Shown here piece after piece: positions 51,983 through 60,928 of a DNA stretch of 64,000 bases (positions are counted from its first letter, which is position 1; every line of letters begins with the position of its first letter). The DNA is taken from assembly GCF_000195575.1 (NCBI RefSeq), contig NC_015391.1, positions 1,480,501 through 1,544,500 on the forward strand, in the 5' to 3' direction. The translations under genes were made by a program, and so were the position numbers. The stretch comes from Carnobacterium sp. 17-4. Its GTDB lineage: Bacteria > Bacillota > Bacilli > Lactobacillales > Carnobacteriaceae. The notes below the pieces were generated by a model that did not search any database, was not told the DNA's origin, and was given only the letters and a program-made list of their open reading frames with translations.

Positions 51983-52915
51983 CTAATTGTTTGATAAAAA
52001 TTTCATCATAAGTTCGCTTGCTCCAATTGCATCGTTACGGTCAATAATATCTTGAATATGGTCCATACCAACATTATCAATCAGACCATTTAATAATTTG
52101 ATCATTTTAATATTTTGTTCACATTCTTTTACTGCGTGTTCAATGATTGGGAATGTGTCAAAGTAAAATGGTGCATCATAGTTATGCTTTTTAACATAGT
52201 AAAGAAATTCTAATGTCTTGAACGGTGTTGACGTAGCAATCATTAAACCGTCATCGTTGAGACCATAACCATCATTAATATGAACGCCAAACAATTTATT
52301 TCGACTACCAAAAATTTCAGCACCAAAAGCTGGATTTTCATGTTTCATTAACATATGACAGTAATCAAGCGTGACCCCAACATTTTCACAGTCAATATCA
52401 TTCAACATCATTCCGGCAACACCCATACTATCGATAAAGGCATACGCTCTAGGTTGGAATGGTTTATATTCAATACTGATTTTCATATCAGGTGCATAGT
52501 TTGCTATCTCTTTAAATGCATTCACAAGTTGATTCCATACTTTTTGATAATTGATTTGGAAACTGTAGTCAAAACCATCAAAACCTAACCAGATTGTGAC
52601 AATTTCTCCGCCAACTTCTCTACAGTAATCAGCCGCTTCCTTACAAAGCTCTAAAGCGTGTTGAGCAATTGTTTCATCTGAATTCCCTAATTCACCATTA
52701 ATGAATTCATTTCTGAAACGTAAGGCTACACCATTTGCTTTTAAATTATTTCCATCTAACAACGCTTTCATTTCCCCACTAGAAAATCCGGTCACGTGTT
52801 CTGGGTAGTTCAAGTCAACATGGGTAAGTCCTAGATCATTAAATTTTGAAAAAACTTGTTTTAAATCATTATCATATACTGGTAAAAATGAATTTATTCG
52901 AGTAGCTAATTTCAT
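51983..52915 (-). CDS. TIM-barrel sugar (phosphate) isomerase/epimerase
   Basis: About 310 residues of the xylose-isomerase-like TIM-barrel family, starting at the ATG 52915 behind GCGGAGG. Likely metal ligands are Glu in ISIEYKP, Asp/His in VTLDYCHM, His in GVHINDGYG and Asp in YFDTFP. These are shared with tagatose/psicose 3-epimerases. It would interconvert ketohexoses or their phosphates. In the Listeria allose cassette an equivalent gene sits before the PTS gene. Exact reaction unknown. Confidence 0.82.
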   Translation of the reverse strand: MKLATRINSFLPVYDNDLKQVFSKFNDLGLTHVDLNYPEHVTGFSSGEMKALLDGNNLKANGVALRFRNEFINGELGNSDETIAQHALELCKEAADYCREVGGEIVTIWLGFDGFDYSFQINYQKVWNQLVNAFKEIANYAPDMKISIEYKPFQPRAYAFIDSMGVAGMMLNDIDCENVGVTLDYCHMLMKHENPAFGAEIFGSRNKLFGVHINDGYGLNDDGLMIATSTPFKTLEFLYYVKKHNYDAPFYFDTFPIIEHAVKECEQNIKMIKLLNGLIDNVGMDHIQDIIDRNDAIGASELMMKFLSNN

Positions 52916-52934
52916 ATTTAAATCCTCCGCTTCG

Positions 52935-53020
52935 TTTGATAAATTTAGTTTAACATCATTTAATTTCAAAATCAATCATTATTTATCAAATAATTCCATA
53001 TTATGTCAAATAGTTTCAAA
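52935..53020. promoter_or_regulatory. Promoter and repeated TTTGATAAAT motifs before the TIM-barrel gene
   Basis: On the minus strand a -35 TTGACA lies upstream of an AT-rich spacer; the -10 is not certain. ATTATTTGATAAATAAT is a 17-bp palindrome, a related TATTTGACATAAT follows, and GTTTGATAAATTT occurs in the other direction nearer the gene. Repeats of this kind suit a DeoR-type operator. Confidence 0.45.
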
Positions 53021-53087
53021 GTGTTGTTTAATCCTCACTAAGAAATTATTTATATGTATTGAAGTTTCTCAACAATAAACTAGCAAA

Positions 53088-53118
53088 TTGTGACTGCACT
53101 AAGATTTGACAGTCACAA
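53088..53118 (-). terminator. Hairpin after rpiB-like gene
   Basis: TTGTGACTG / CAGTCACAA stem with a 13-base loop, downstream of the gene ending at 53153. The T-run is short. Confidence 0.5.
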
Positions 53119-53152
53119 CTCAATTTAAATGGTTTATAGAAATGCTAAAATT

Positions 53153-53605
53153 TTATTCTCCGATATAGCGACATTCAATATCTTCAATCATATTCACGCG
53201 ATTTCCATGACGACCACCTTCAAATTCTGCATCTAACCATTCTTTTACAATCATTTTAGCCAAGTCTAATCCAACCACACGAGAGCCAAATGCTAAAATA
53301 TTTGTATTGTTGTGTTCTTTTGATAATTTTGCAGAATAAGGTTCACTACAAACAACAGCACGAATTCCTTTTACTTTATTAGCAGCAATTGATATTCCTA
53401 CACCCGTTCCACAAATCAAAATTCCACCATCAAAATTGCCTTTTGCTACTTCTGTTCCTACTTTTTCAGCATATTTTGGGTAGTCTGTTCTCTCAGTTGT
53501 AAATGGACCATAATCTTTCATCTCATGTCCCAATTCTTCAAGATAACTGATAATTTCTGGTTTTAATAATTGTCCTACGTGATCTCCGCCGATTGCTAAT
53601 TTCAT
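53153..53605 (-). CDS. RpiB/LacAB-family sugar-phosphate isomerase (allose-6-phosphate isomerase-like)
   Basis: 150 residues with IGGDHVGQLLKPEI at the start, the catalytic Cys in GILICGTGVGISIAANKVKGIRA (about residue 65), and EHNNTNILAFGSRVVG near residue 98. The family isomerises ribose-5-phosphate or allose-6-phosphate. Next to an Rpe-like epimerase and a PTS, allose-6-phosphate to allulose-6-phosphate is the likeliest reaction. Its ATG overlaps the upstream stop (TAATG), so translation is coupled. Confidence 0.88.
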   Translation of the reverse strand: MKLAIGGDHVGQLLKPEIISYLEELGHEMKDYGPFTTERTDYPKYAEKVGTEVAKGNFDGGILICGTGVGISIAANKVKGIRAVVCSEPYSAKLSKEHNNTNILAFGSRVVGLDLAKMIVKEWLDAEFEGGRHGNRVNMIEDIECRYIGE

Positions 53606-54261
53606 TATTTACCCTCTCCTTTTAAGCTTTTAATAATCTCTTGATAACTTTCATCTTTTCCAAATAAAGCTGAAGTGCCCAATACAAAACCTTTTACACC
53701 AAGTGCACTCAATGTTTCCACTCGTTCATTTGAAATTGCTCCATCTACTACTAATTCGAAATCATACTCATTTTTCATAGAACTCAACTTTTTAATTTTA
53801 TGGTCTACATAGTCTAAATATTTTTGTCCAGCAAAACCAGGGTTCACCGTCATTACTAAAACGTAATCTGCTAAATAAAGCAATTCTTGAATAGTTTCAA
53901 TAGAGGTTCCTGGATTGATAGCAATTCCTGCTTTCTTTCCTTTTGCTCGTATTTTATCCAATGTTCTTGCTGGATGCTGATCTGTTTCAGGATGAAAATA
54001 AATAATATCGGCTCCCATATCGATAAACTTTTCGACATAATCTGCTGGGTTTTTAACCATTAAGTGAACATCCACTAATTTTTTAGTCGCCTTACGAATA
54101 AATTCAAAATCTTGCAACCCCATACCGTAGTTAGGAACATAAACACCATCCATAATATCAATATGAAAAACATCTGCTCCTGCTTGATCTAATTTCGTTA
54201 CCTCATCTTTTAAAGATCCAAAATCCGCACACATCATAGATGGACAAATTAATTTTTCCAT
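53605..54261 (-). CDS. Ribulose-phosphate 3-epimerase family (allulose-6-phosphate 3-epimerase-like)
   Basis: 218 residues with the Rpe fold: FHIDIMDGVYVPNYG (metal-binding His/Asp), VDVHLMV, MTVNPGFAGQKYLD and LVVDGAI. Such paralogues in allose loci convert allulose-6-phosphate to fructose-6-phosphate. It is the first enzyme gene after the operators at 54293-54395. AAAGGAAG site. Classic pentose-phosphate Rpe cannot be excluded, but the cassette argues for the specialised role. Confidence 0.88.
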   Translation of the reverse strand: MEKLICPSMMCADFGSLKDEVTKLDQAGADVFHIDIMDGVYVPNYGMGLQDFEFIRKATKKLVDVHLMVKNPADYVEKFIDMGADIIYFHPETDQHPARTLDKIRAKGKKAGIAINPGTSIETIQELLYLADYVLVMTVNPGFAGQKYLDYVDHKIKKLSSMKNEYDFELVVDGAISNERVETLSALGVKGFVLGTSALFGKDESYQEIIKSLKGEGK

Positions 54262-54292
54262 TATTTTCTTCCTTTCAAATTTAAATTTATAC

Positions 54293-54316
54293 TTTTGGGT
54301 AAACGATTACTCAAAA
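54293..54316. promoter_or_regulatory. LacI-type operator 1 of the allose-like cassette
   Basis: TTTTGGGTAAACGATTAC... palindrome (one mismatch in the arms), between the epimerase gene and the lacI gene. Confidence 0.75.
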
Positions 54317-54375
54317 GGTAAAAAGATAATCTCTTTTAACTCTGATTCTAGGTTTTAACTTATAGAAATTCCTTT

Positions 54376-54395
54376 TTGAGTAAACGATTACTCAA
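54376..54395. promoter_or_regulatory. LacI-type operator 2 of the allose-like cassette
   Basis: Perfect arms TTGAGTAA and TTACTCAA around ACGA, 80 bases from operator 1, which could allow looping. Confidence 0.8.
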
Positions 54396-54413
54396 TAGAC
54401 AAAAAAACGATTT

Positions 54414-55427
54414 TTATGTCGTTTCTCTTTTAATTAGTCTGGTAGATACTTTGATATCATGATTATTTAATGTCATATCTGGCCTGGTCATCAATTGATA
54501 CAAGATATCAGCAGCTTTTTCAGCAATTTCATTCGTTTCCTGGTGAATCGTTGTAATACTTGGAGAAGTATACTTAGAGATACTATCATCATCGAAGCCA
54601 ACAACTTTCACTTCATCTGGAATTGAAATATGATTCTTCTTCAATGTTTGTATCGCACCATATGCCAGCCAATCGTTTGTAGCAAATACGCCATCAAAAA
54701 CCAATCCTCTATTTAAAACTTCTTCAATAGATTTTTGAGCAATTTCAAATTTCGATAGACTACTTGAAGATGCATGAATAATTAATTCAGACTCCAATTT
54801 TAAATTGGCATCTTTGAGCGCTTTTTTATAGCCAGCTATTCGATCATTACTAGAAGTTGTATTATTGTCTTTAGTTAAAAGTAAAATTCTTTTACAACCT
54901 TTTTCAATCAGAAATTGTGTTGCCTTATATCCACCTTCAGAATGATCCGAACCTACAATGGCTATATTACTAGCCACTTTAGGCTTACGGTCAATACATA
55001 CAATCGGAATATCTCTTGAAAGTTGCGTTTCATCAATTGCCTCTTGTCCTGAAATACAAATAAGTCCGTCCACTAGTTTAGAATCGAGCGATTTCAAGTA
55101 AGCTTTTTCTTTTTCCGCATCTTTGTTCGTGTTGCAAATGATCGTAGAAATCCCTTTATCAAAGAAATAACTTTCAATTTGCGTGATCAAAGAAGAGAAA
55201 AATTCATTACTGATATCTGGGACAATCATGCCAATTGTATGTGACTTCTGCTCACGCAACGTTTTTGCTACAGAATTAGTAGAATACCCAAATTCTTTTA
55301 CGACATCTAATACCTTTTTTCTAGTTTCTTCTGAAAATCTTCCATTATCATTCAAAACTCTTGATACCGTTGCAGTAGATACATTACTTAATTTTGCAAT
55401 ATCCTTTATAGAAAGCTGCTTTTTCAT
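54414..55427 (-). CDS. LacI-family repressor of the allose-like cassette
   Basis: 337 residues with a LacI helix-turn-helix (IKDIAKLSNVSTATVSRVLNDNGRFSEETR) and sugar-binding domain. Three near-identical operators (54293-54316, 54376-54395, 55445-55462) flank the gene. It therefore probably controls both itself and the epimerase/isomerase genes. GTGAGG site before the ATG. The gene at this position in the Listeria allose cassette is also a LacI-type regulator. Confidence 0.92.
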   Translation of the reverse strand: MKKQLSIKDIAKLSNVSTATVSRVLNDNGRFSEETRKKVLDVVKEFGYSTNSVAKTLREQKSHTIGMIVPDISNEFFSSLITQIESYFFDKGISTIICNTNKDAEKEKAYLKSLDSKLVDGLICISGQEAIDETQLSRDIPIVCIDRKPKVASNIAIVGSDHSEGGYKATQFLIEKGCKRILLLTKDNNTTSSNDRIAGYKKALKDANLKLESELIIHASSSSLSKFEIAQKSIEEVLNRGLVFDGVFATNDWLAYGAIQTLKKNHISIPDEVKVVGFDDDSISKYTSPSITTIHQETNEIAEKAADILYQLMTRPDMTLNNHDIKVSTRLIKRETT

Positions 55428-55444
55428 AGCTACCTCACTTCATC

Positions 55445-55462
55445 TGAGTAATCGTTTACTCA
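55445..55462. promoter_or_regulatory. LacI-type operator 3, autoregulatory
   Basis: TGAGTAATCGTTTACTCA, placed directly after a TATAAT -10 box for the minus-strand lacI transcript (55463-55468). Confidence 0.78.
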
Positions 55463-55582
55463 ATTATAATATCATAAATAAAAATTAATGCAACCAAAAA
55501 AGTAACCGTACTCATCAGTTAACTTCAACTCCTAAAATATATCTATCATTATAAGTCAATTTTCTTCATACTAAAAATTCGT

Positions 55583-56503
55583 CTAACTTTTCAGCTCGTA
55601 ATATCTCCATCTACCTGTTCCTTTAGCTGTTAAATGTTGGTTGAAAATATATCTGATTCGGCAAGTAGATAACTGATTATCACACCATTTACAAATATCT
55701 GCTGTAGTAATTTTTTGCTCTGGAAATAATCGTATATATTCTTGTGCATGCCGAATAACGGTTTGTGAAATGACCTCTTCTTTACTACAGTATTTACATA
55801 TACATGTCCTATTTTTTGTAAAATACTCTATAAAAGATCCACAATAAAAACAAGTAACTCCTTTCTTTAACAATTCATTTTCATAATAAGGAACATTATG
55901 TAAAGAAAAATCTTCCATATGCATCGGTTTGATTTCTTCTGCAAAACGGTAATGGTTCTGATTTAGTCTTCCCGAAATCCCATTAACCATTGAAAAGTGC
56001 GATTTCAACATTCCCGGCAACACTATTCCACTATCTCTTGGAGCTTGAAATAAAGTAAAATCGTTATTTATAAAGACAACGAGTTTTTTAATATTCCAAT
56101 TATATCCCATTTGATCCACTAGTTGACGCAATGCTGATTCCGCATTTTTGATTTGATACTGAGGATCAAATACCTCCTTTTTGGTTCGTTCAAATTACAG
56201 CTTTTCATTTTCATAATAATATTCACCTTCAAAATTTTTCACTTCATATACAAAAAGACACTTTGCAGTAATCACCAAAGTATCAAGTTGAAATTTCTTT
56301 CCTCTCACTATTAAATACAAATCATTTAAAACTAGGCTCTCACATTTCAATTGTTCAGTTATGAAATCAAACTTCACTTCCCCATCGTATCCTTTGACCC
56401 AGTTCGCATATTTATTACGGTCTTCTTTTGACAAATTCATTCGATTCGCCAAAGACTCCATGACTAATAATCGAAACGGTTTTTCTCTCTCTTTAAAAGC
56501 CAT
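55583..56503 (-). pseudogene. NERD-domain protein interrupted by one in-frame stop
   Basis: Two reading segments join without a frame change. The first (56503-56198) has the NERD start with LNDLYLIVRGKKFQLDTLVITAKCLFVYEVKNFEGEYYYENEKL. A TAA at 56197-56195 interrupts it, and the frame continues with FERTKKEVFDPQYQIKNAES and a C-terminal zinc-ribbon-like pair of CxxC motifs (CFYCGSF, CICKYC). Total length would be about 306 codons. The ATG at 56503 follows AGGAGTG. The intact protein would be a nuclease-related protein; it is probably inactive now. Confidence 0.82.
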
Positions 56504-56571
56504 CAATTCAACACTCCTAATTTTTGATTTTTATTTCTCATATATATAATACGTAATTTAAGCTGTTTTTC

Positions 56572-56885
56572 GATTAAATGACAAACTACTTCATAATGCA
56601 AACTCACTTTTGAGCCTGATTATGAGGTAAACCACTTCTAACAACTAATCAATGGCTATTTCTAGTATCAATTATTAGCTAGGTAGCCTCTAGCTAATAA
56701 AATTATTTCCATTTCTTATCCAATAATGAGCTAGGACTCTGATACTTCATAATTTGCTCAAATTCCTATATCAAATTATGAGGTAGGATACTTCTAGTAC
56801 ACAATTCGAACTGGTTTTCGTATCCTATTATGAGGAAGTACCTCTGTAGCTAATAATAGACTTAATCTTCGTATCAACTTTGTCC
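56572..56885. repeat. Six-copy tandem array of ~52-bp noncoding repeats
   Basis: Units carry a core like ATTATGAGGTAGGATAC followed by CTTCTAGTA. Marker bases recur exactly every 52 bases at about 56624, 56676/56680, 56728, 56780 and 56832, with one more degenerate unit 46 bases before. Since 52 is not a multiple of three the array is not coding. Adjacent units can pair as AGGATAC...GTATCCT. The rest of the 627-base gap (56504-57130) shows only the terminator at 56990-57030. Confidence 0.75.
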
Positions 56886-56989
56886 GATAGATCAGCCATT
56901 ACTCCAAATTTCGTCTTAAATGGTTGATAGAAAAAGCTTATATGACCTTCATTCGGGATACTTTAAAAATCACTCTATCAGAAATAACA

Positions 56990-57030
56990 AAAAAGTACCT
57001 ACCGCAAATTTATATGTGGTAGGTACTTTT
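56990..57030 (-). terminator. Terminator of the KDG operon
   Basis: AAAAAGTACCTACC / GGTAGGTACTTTTT stem with an inner region, T-rich on the minus strand, after the kdgK stop at 57131. Confidence 0.85.
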
Positions 57031-57130
57031 TACTAATTTCCTATCTCTTCATGATTGGATTTATTCAATTATAGAATGCATGTAAATGTCTCTTTTCTTG
57101 TAAGATAGATTATTAAAGAAATGTCTAACT

Positions 57131-58144
57131 TCAACGATTTATTTTTCCAATTCCTGTTTCTAAAAAATCGTTTACTTCAGAAACACTAAATTGATTGCAA
57201 TCACCATAGACTGTATGTTTCAATGCAGATGCTGCTGTTGCAAATTTTATAATCATTTGAGGATCATATTGGCATAAAAGACCATGCAATACCCCACCGG
57301 AAAAGGCATCGCCTCCTCCTATTCGGTCAACAATAGGATTTATATTATGGCAATTAGATTCATAGTAGTGTTTACCCATCCATATATTGCCAGTTAAATC
57401 ATTTTCAGTTGCTGAATGGGTTATCCTTTTGGTTGAATAAAAAACTTCAATATTAGGGAACAGTCTCTGCATTTCTTGATAGTAATAAACCATTTCATTT
57501 TTATCGTCAATATCTCCACTATACTTAGAAATATTTAAAATATATCTGGCATCCATATCTCCAGCTGAACAGTAATCTACATATGGTAGAATTAATTTAA
57601 TTGTCTCTCTTGCTTCTTCTAAACTCCACATTTTAGAACGGTAGTTGATATCAAAACTGATCTTAACTCCAGCTTTTTTAGCCATTTTGATTAAGTCTAT
57701 TGTCAGATTCTTCCATTCTTTTGAAAGTGCAGAAGTAATTCCAGAGATGTGGAATAAATCAACATCTTCAAAAAGAGTATTTATATTCCACTCAATTTTT
57801 TTCATATCCCCAAAACTGGAACCCACTCGATCATAAATTACATTTGCTGAACGCTTTCCTACTCCTGCTTCCATGTAATACAATCCTAAACGCTGACCAC
57901 CAAAAAGTAACTGTGAAGTGGATACTCCATAACCATTTAGAAATTTTTTAACGGATTGACCTAAATCATTATTGGGAACTTTACTGGCAAATGATACCTC
58001 ATGACCATAATTAGCAAGTGAAATAGCAACATTGGCTTCTCCACCTCCATAGCAAACCTCAAATTGTTGAGCATGTGATAATCGTTTTCCAGGATTTGTT
58101 GAGAGTCGCATCATGATTTCACCAAGTGTTACAACTTTACCCAT
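57131..58144 (-). CDS. kdgK: 2-keto-3-deoxygluconate kinase (PfkB family)
   Basis: 337 residues. It starts VVTLGEIMMRLST, has the sugar-binding GGGEANVAISLANYGHEV near residue 33 and the C-terminal RIGGGDAFSGGVLHGLL with the catalytic Asp near residue 282. It phosphorylates KDG to KDPG. It begins one base after the stop of the aldolase gene (TAATATG), with AAAGGA within the upstream gene. Neighbouring aldolase and dehydratase genes fit the KDG route. Confidence 0.9.
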   Translation of the reverse strand: MGKVVTLGEIMMRLSTNPGKRLSHAQQFEVCYGGGEANVAISLANYGHEVSFASKVPNNDLGQSVKKFLNGYGVSTSQLLFGGQRLGLYYMEAGVGKRSANVIYDRVGSSFGDMKKIEWNINTLFEDVDLFHISGITSALSKEWKNLTIDLIKMAKKAGVKISFDINYRSKMWSLEEARETIKLILPYVDYCSAGDMDARYILNISKYSGDIDDKNEMVYYYQEMQRLFPNIEVFYSTKRITHSATENDLTGNIWMGKHYYESNCHNINPIVDRIGGGDAFSGGVLHGLLCQYDPQMIIKFATAASALKHTVYGDCNQFSVSEVNDFLETGIGKINR

Positions 58145-58145
58145 A

Positions 58146-58796
58146 TTATTTTTTTCCTTTTATTTCATAGTATTTATCCATATATTGCTTTGCTAACTCC
58201 GTTACTTTATCAAAATCTCCATTTTTTACTGGCTCCAATAAATTCCCACCCACTCCAACAGCTACTACGCCTTCATTGAACCATTCTGCCATATTATCTA
58301 TGCTTACTCCACCAGTAGGCATGATATTTAGATATGGTAAAGGTGCTTTAAACGCCTTGACCACACTGGGACCATAGACACTTCCAGGGAATAATTTGAC
58401 AATATCAACACCGCTTTTAAGAGCTGTTTCCATTTCAGTGATTGTCATACAACCTGGCAAGTAAGGGATTTGGTAAAGGTTACACATTTCTGCAGTAGCC
58501 GGATTAAAACTTGGACTGACAATATATTGAGCACCAGCCATAATAGCTAGGCGGGCTGTTGTTGCATCTAATACCGTTCCAGCTCCTATGACAACTTCAG
58601 CTTGATTTTTATAGTGAACGGCTAGTTCTTTTATGATTTCATTGGCTTCTGGAACAGTAAAAGTTAATTCTATGCTTTTTATTCCCCCTTTAATAACCGC
58701 ATGACCCGTTTTTAAAACTTCTTCTTTCGTCTCGCCTCTAAGAACAGCTATGACTCCCGCTTCTTCTATTCTTTGCAAAATATTCACTTTTTTCAT
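58146..58796 (-). CDS. eda: KDPG/KHG aldolase
   Basis: 216 residues with AVLRGE near residue 17, IELTFTVPEA near residue 41, and the Schiff-base lysine in SGVDIVKLFPGSVYGPS near residue 132. It splits KDPG to pyruvate and glyceraldehyde-3-phosphate. AAGGGG site. Third gene of the block PTS-eda-kdgK when read on the minus strand, with the PTS gene first. Confidence 0.92.
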   Translation of the reverse strand: MKKVNILQRIEEAGVIAVLRGETKEEVLKTGHAVIKGGIKSIELTFTVPEANEIIKELAVHYKNQAEVVIGAGTVLDATTARLAIMAGAQYIVSPSFNPATAEMCNLYQIPYLPGCMTITEMETALKSGVDIVKLFPGSVYGPSVVKAFKAPLPYLNIMPTGGVSIDNMAEWFNEGVVAVGVGGNLLEPVKNGDFDKVTELAKQYMDKYYEIKGKK

Positions 58797-58834
58797 TCTT
58801 TAAACCCCTTTAAATAGTATTTACCCTTTAATTT

Positions 58835-60676
58835 TTAAGATAAAATAGCATTTCCTAGAGTACTTCCTGCAAGATGTTCTCCTTCAAGATTCTGTTCACC
58901 AGATAAACTTTGAACTTTATCCATATTGGTTACGACAACAATAATCGTGTCATCCTTTTGTGCTTGTTTAATTTTTTCTAGATTAACATGAGCAATCTTT
59001 GTCTTAGGTGTTACGGATTCTCCTACTTTCACAAAGATATCAAATGCTTCTCCGCCTAAACTAACAGTATCAATTCCCATATGAACAAGAATTTCAAGAC
59101 CATTTCCTGTTACTAAACCAATTGCGTGTTTTGTTGGGAAAATAGTTTGAACTGTACCAGAAACTGGTGAGTAAATGTCTCCCGATGTAGATTTCATAGC
59201 ATACCCATCGCCAATCATTTTCGTAGAAAACACATCATCATTCACATCTTCTAGAGGTACATACATACCATCAGTAACAGCATTCAATTGAACTTCATTT
59301 GAGGTGTACTCTACTGCTTGCTTCGGTACTAAGAAACTAGTAATAGCAAACGAAATTCCAATTGCAATGACGATTCCTAAGACGGCATAGATAAAATATT
59401 GTCCAATATATGCCGGTAGACTGAAAATACTAGATAGAATATACCCATAAATTCTTACTCCAAAGAAACTTATGAAAGCTGACGAAACTGCACTACCAAT
59501 TGTTGCTGCAAGGAACGCTTTTTTATATTTTGTTAAAACCCCGAATAAAGCAGGTTCAGTTATACCTAAAAGACCTGAAAAAGCAGCTGATATGATGATT
59601 GATTTTTCTTCCTTTGTTTGGACTTTTTTATATAAAGCAATCGTTGCACCAGTTATAGCCATGTTAGCCATAAACATCATCGGCATTAACATGTCATAAC
59701 CTTGATTAGCAAAATTTTGTAACGCAATTGGCGTCATAGCATGATGTAATCCCGTAAGGATCGCAATTGGTCTGATCAACCCAACTACCACACCCGCTAA
59801 AATTGGCGAAATGGTAAACAACCAACTTACTCCTTCAGCAAGGAGATTACCCGCATAGATTCCGATAGGTCCTATTACTGTTAAAGCAAATAATCCTCCA
59901 ACAAATAATGAAATTGTCGGCGTAAATACGGTGCGTAAGATTTCTGGTAAGACTTTGTCAACCCACCGATAAATATAACTCAATGCTAAAATTGCAAAAA
60001 TAATAGGAATGACCGTTCCAGCATAATTAAATACGGGTACAGGAAGGATACCGAAAAGCATGAAGTTTGAGATTTCTCCTGCGGCTGCAGTTGCAGTCAT
60101 CGTAGGAAATTGTAATGTTGCAGCAATTGCGATAGCTAAATATTGATTAGTTTTAAAAATGCGTGCTGCAGAAGCTGCTACAAAAAATGGTAAGAACGTG
60201 AATACTCCACTAGCTAACATATCAATTACTTGGAAAGTCGGTGTTTCATTAGAAATAACATTCAAAGCAACTAGACCAGCCATCAATCCTTTGATCATAC
60301 CAGCTCCAGCAATTGCAGGAACAATTGGACCAAAAACGCCAGAAACCGTATCCATAAATAGAGAAACTAGTCCTTTTTTCTCACTACCTTGACTATCGTT
60401 ACTATCTGATTCATTCTCAATACCTAATTCCTTAGCTAATACTTCATAATAATCAACTACATTTGTCCCAATAACAATTTGCAATTGATCACTTTGGTAT
60501 TTTGTACCAACTACACCGGGTATTTTTTCTAATTCTTTATAATTTATTTTTTCTTTATCCTTAAGATTGAATCTTAAACGAGTCATACAATGCCAAACAT
60601 TGTTTATATTTTCTTTGCCGCCAACATGTTGAACAATTTGTTTTGCAACCTCTTCTTTTTTCACTTGATTTCCCAC
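58835..60676 (-). CDS. PTS EIIBCA, beta-glucoside-type, sugar-acid cassette
   Basis: 613 residues with all three domains: EIIB (phosphocysteine in WHCMTRLRFNL near residue 28), EIIC membrane domain (about 110-450) with the GITEPALFGVL signature, and EIIA (about 475-600) with the active His in LEILVHMGIDTVSLGG. The start is a GTG at 60676, with AAAGGA six bases upstream. A perfect cre site lies in front. Its substrate should enter as a phosphate. This fits poorly with a dehydratase and kinase that act on free sugar acids, so the true substrate is open. Confidence 0.88.
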   Translation of the reverse strand: MGNQVKKEEVAKQIVQHVGGKENINNVWHCMTRLRFNLKDKEKINYKELEKIPGVVGTKYQSDQLQIVIGTNVVDYYEVLAKELGIENESDSNDSQGSEKKGLVSLFMDTVSGVFGPIVPAIAGAGMIKGLMAGLVALNVISNETPTFQVIDMLASGVFTFLPFFVAASAARIFKTNQYLAIAIAATLQFPTMTATAAAGEISNFMLFGILPVPVFNYAGTVIPIIFAILALSYIYRWVDKVLPEILRTVFTPTISLFVGGLFALTVIGPIGIYAGNLLAEGVSWLFTISPILAGVVVGLIRPIAILTGLHHAMTPIALQNFANQGYDMLMPMMFMANMAITGATIALYKKVQTKEEKSIIISAAFSGLLGITEPALFGVLTKYKKAFLAATIGSAVSSAFISFFGVRIYGYILSSIFSLPAYIGQYFIYAVLGIVIAIGISFAITSFLVPKQAVEYTSNEVQLNAVTDGMYVPLEDVNDDVFSTKMIGDGYAMKSTSGDIYSPVSGTVQTIFPTKHAIGLVTGNGLEILVHMGIDTVSLGGEAFDIFVKVGESVTPKTKIAHVNLEKIKQAQKDDTIIVVVTNMDKVQSLSGEQNLEGEHLAGSTLGNAILS

Positions 60677-60697
60677 CCTTTTCCTTTGATTAGTTTT

Positions 60698-60712
60698 TGT
60701 TTCCGTTTACAA
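60698..60712. promoter_or_regulatory. Perfect cre site before the sugar-acid PTS gene
   Basis: On the minus strand TTGTAAACGGAAACA matches WTGNAARCGNWWWCA at all 15 positions, 22 bases before the GTG start. This suggests CcpA repression of the operon. Confidence 0.75.
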
Positions 60713-60928
60713 CTTGAATAATAGCACAATATTCTAAATTATAAAAACAGTCCTAAAATCAGAAAAACACCCTTTAAGCTTTGATATAACAACGTTTGTT
60801 GGTTTTAAATTTAAAATTGGACTGGTTTTTATTCATATACACCTATCTTTTCATACCAAATTGACAGTCGTTCCTATTACATGTTTCAATATACCTGTAG
60901 TCTTAAAAAAAGGAAACGAGGTTTGGAC

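Noticed and set aside
56572-56885. Possible CRISPR array
   Set aside because: Copies are imperfect along their whole length with no distinction between constant repeat and unique spacer, and there are no cas genes.
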